Assembly (NCBI GenBank): GCA_959018215.1 | Contig: CAUEKL010000144.1 | Location: 1-6,176 of the forward strand | Length of the DNA stretch: 6,176 bases | From: an uncultured Gemmiger sp. | GTDB lineage: Bacteria; Bacillota; Clostridia; Oscillospirales; Ruminococcaceae | Reading direction: 5' to 3' | In this document: one piece after another, positions 4,802 to 6,176 of the stretch | Position numbering within the stretch: position 1 is the first letter of the stretch | How the letters are laid out: every line of letters starts with the position of its first letter | Position numbers and translations under genes: made by a program | The notes under the pieces: model-generated | What the model saw: only the letters and a program-made list of their open reading frames with translations | Databases searched by the model: none | Told to the model about the DNA's origin: nothing

Positions 4802-6176
4802 GGTTTCCGATGGAAGCACAATGATATGGACGAACTGATTCACGCCGTCATAGCGACCGACCGCCTGCTGGAAAAACTGATTGCCCTGCTCAGGATCATC
4901 CTGCAGCTGATGCACCGGCTGAACATGGAGCCTTCCTCCGCCCGCCGGGAATACGAGGAAGCCCTCCACACCCTGGAACAGCTGCGGCACACCAACAACG
5001 CCCTGCGATCCAGGGCAGAGATTTACCGGCAGACCGAGGAAGCGGACACGGAGCTGCTCCTGTTTGCCGACCAGCCGGAAGCTACCCGGGATGCCGAGGC
5101 CGGGGAAGACGCCCGGGACGCTGCCCCGGAACAAACCGCCGGGCCGGAAACCGGGGCGGAAGCTGCCGCAGAAGAAGAATCCCGGGATGCCGAAGCCCCT
5201 TCCCCGGATGTGCGGGTTCTGTTTGACCACAGTGCTTCCGCCGAATCTGCCAAAGACACAGCCGCCTTTTCCATACCGGGGCCTTCCCGGCGCCAGTCTG
5301 CCCTGTACCGGGAAAAGCGGAATTTCAGGCGCACCCAGGAGCAAATGAAGGCCTGCCATCCCCGCATGGCGGCAGATCTTCCGGCCAATCGCCTCCCCCA
5401 GACCGGTGCCGCTGCCCCGGTTCCGGCGGGTCCCCGGCCCCAGACCGGCACGCTGGCCCCGGCGGTGCCGCCCATGGACAGGGTCCATTTTTCCGCCGTG
5501 ATGCCCCGCACCCTGATGCGGGGAGAGTATGCCGTGCTCAACCTGTTCATGTATGAAAAGGATTTTCGCCAGGTGGTGGAGGAGCTGCTGCGGGAAAATC
5601 CGGGCCTGCTGAAGGAAGACCGGCACAGTGTCCTGCAGGTGCAGCAGGGCGCGGCCGTGCGGGTGGAGCTGTATTCCCCCGACCTGGAACTGACCGACAA
5701 CATCCTGACCCAAACCTGGCTGGGCGAGTACCTGCGGTTTGACTTTTCCCTGTCCCTGCCGCAGGACTACCCCAAACGGCAGGTGCTGTTCACCGCCAGG
5801 GTCTATATCAACGACCTGATCGCCACCCGTCTGACCTTTCTGATCGACTGTGCCACCCCGCACTTCCAGGTCGTTACGCCCCGGCGCCGGGATGTGCTTT
5901 CCGCCTTCATGTCCTATGCCAGCGAGGACCGCGCCCGGGCGGCGGCCATCCTGCTGGGGATGCAGAAAGCCCGCCCGGACCTCCACGTGTTTTTTGATGT
6001 GGAATCCCTGCGCAGCGGCGAAAACTGGCAGCAGACCCTGCCGTTGGAGATCTCCCGCCGGGATATCTTCTTTCTGTGCTGGTCCCACAATGCCAGGGAA
6101 TCTTTGTGGGTAAACCGGGAATGGAACTGTGCCCTGAAGGTCAAGGGCCTGGCCTGCATCGAGCCCATCCCCCTGG
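4799..6176 (+). CDS. TIR-domain protein, 3' end cut off by the window (putative NADase)
   Basis: The frame runs without a stop from ATG 4799 to the right edge, giving 459 residues of a longer protein. In order: an alpha-helical N-terminus (about 10-85) with a hydrophobic amphipathic stretch (24-40) and a likely coiled coil (47-80); an acidic, Ala/Glu-rich linker (about 92-135); a basic patch (163-180); a Pro/Ala-rich linker (about 195-226); a beta-rich domain (about 229-355) of a kind I recall next to TIR domains in other bacterial proteins; and a TIR domain from about 366. TIR marks are the first strand with FMSYASED (370-377), the DVESLRSGENW loop (400-410), the FFLCWSHNARES strand and helix start (424-435), and W437-x3-E441, where E441 aligns with the catalytic glutamate of NAD-cleaving TIRs such as SARM1. 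The family acts by NAD cleavage or by signalling and scaffolding. Activity, trigger and a defence role are inferred. No signal peptide is seen. It has its own promoter, so any partner would lie downstream, outside the window. Confidence 0.88.
   Translation, partial: MGFRWKHNDMDELIHAVIATDRLLEKLIALLRIILQLMHRLNMEPSSARREYEEALHTLEQLRHTNNALRSRAEIYRQTEEADTELLLFADQPEATRDAEAGEDARDAAPEQTAGPETGAEAAAEEESRDAEAPSPDVRVLFDHSASAESAKDTAAFSIPGPSRRQSALYREKRNFRRTQEQMKACHPRMAADLPANRLPQTGAAAPVPAGPRPQTGTLAPAVPPMDRVHFSAVMPRTLMRGEYAVLNLFMYEKDFRQVVEELLRENPGLLKEDRHSVLQVQQGAAVRVELYSPDLELTDNILTQTWLGEYLRFDFSLSLPQDYPKRQVLFTARVYINDLIATRLTFLIDCATPHFQVVTPRRRDVLSAFMSYASEDRARAAAILLGMQKARPDLHVFFDVESLRSGENWQQTLPLEISRRDIFFLCWSHNARESLWVNREWNCALKVKGLACIEPIPL
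5085..5196 (+). repeat. Imperfect short repeats inside the TIR protein's acidic linker
   Basis: CCCGGGATGCCGAGGC (5085-5100) returns as CCCGGGATGCCGAAGC (5181-5196), with a diverged copy CCCGGGACGCTGCC (5112-5125). The two close copies share the same reading phase and both encode RDAEA; the third encodes RDAA. They look like small in-frame duplications that lengthened a disordered linker. No mobile-element origin is implied. Confidence 0.5.

Noticed and set aside
5393..5407. LPQTG (residues 199-203 of the TIR protein) matching a sortase LPXTG signal
   Set aside because: No signal peptide, no following membrane segment with a basic tail, and it sits in the middle of a Pro/Ala linker of a cytoplasmic-type protein; PQTG also recurs at 214-217 as part of linker repetition.
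4757..6088. A 443-residue minus-strand frame opposite the TIR gene
   Set aside because: The plus strand here has promoter, ribosome binding site and clear TIR motifs; the minus translation is glycine- and arginine-rich without domain features.
1..6176. CRISPR arrays, tRNA or rRNA genes, insertion-sequence ends
   Set aside because: No regularly spaced direct repeats, no cloverleaf-like or rRNA-like segments, and no transposase or paired terminal repeats were seen.

Overview
The window reads as chromosome of a high-GC gut-type Firmicute, most likely in the Oscillospiraceae/Ruminococcaceae group. This is an inference from three things: codons rich in G/C at third position, the style of the hybrid histidine kinase (an SHDIRTPMNAIVGMT H-box with dCache-like sensor and two receiver domains), and a GxCxW-type alpha/beta hydrolase. 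The species cannot be named from this sequence.

All four genes lie on the + strand. (1) Bases 1-699 hold the 3' part of an unrecognised membrane protein with two membrane segments and a soluble C-terminal domain; it ends at a strong terminator. (2) Bases 859-3438 encode an 859-residue hybrid sensor kinase that starts at TTG. (3) Bases 3650-4642 encode a 330-residue alpha/beta hydrolase with a cysteine at the nucleophile position. (4) Bases 4799 to the right edge encode the first 459 residues of a TIR-domain protein. Its reading frame has no stop inside the window, so a search for closed ORFs would miss it. It is the most interesting gene here.

The first three genes each end in an intrinsic terminator, and the last three each have a recognisable or plausible promoter upstream. 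They therefore look like independent single-gene units and not an operon. The hydrolase control region is the richest: a 5/6 -35 box, a 17-base spacer, a good -10, overlapping palindromes just upstream, and a long leader hairpin before the ribosome binding site. The kinase has no Hpt or DNA-binding output and no response-regulator neighbour in the window, so its phosphorelay partners must be encoded elsewhere.

The TIR protein has an alpha-helical N-terminus, a long acidic then Pro/Ala-rich linker, a beta-rich middle domain and a C-terminal TIR domain. The TIR domain keeps the glutamate expected of an NAD-cleaving enzyme. A role in immunity or stress-triggered NAD depletion is possible but is inference, because no other recognised defence gene is visible and the downstream neighbour is cut off. 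The two long antisense ORFs, opposite the kinase and opposite the hydrolase, are by-products of the GC-rich codon use.
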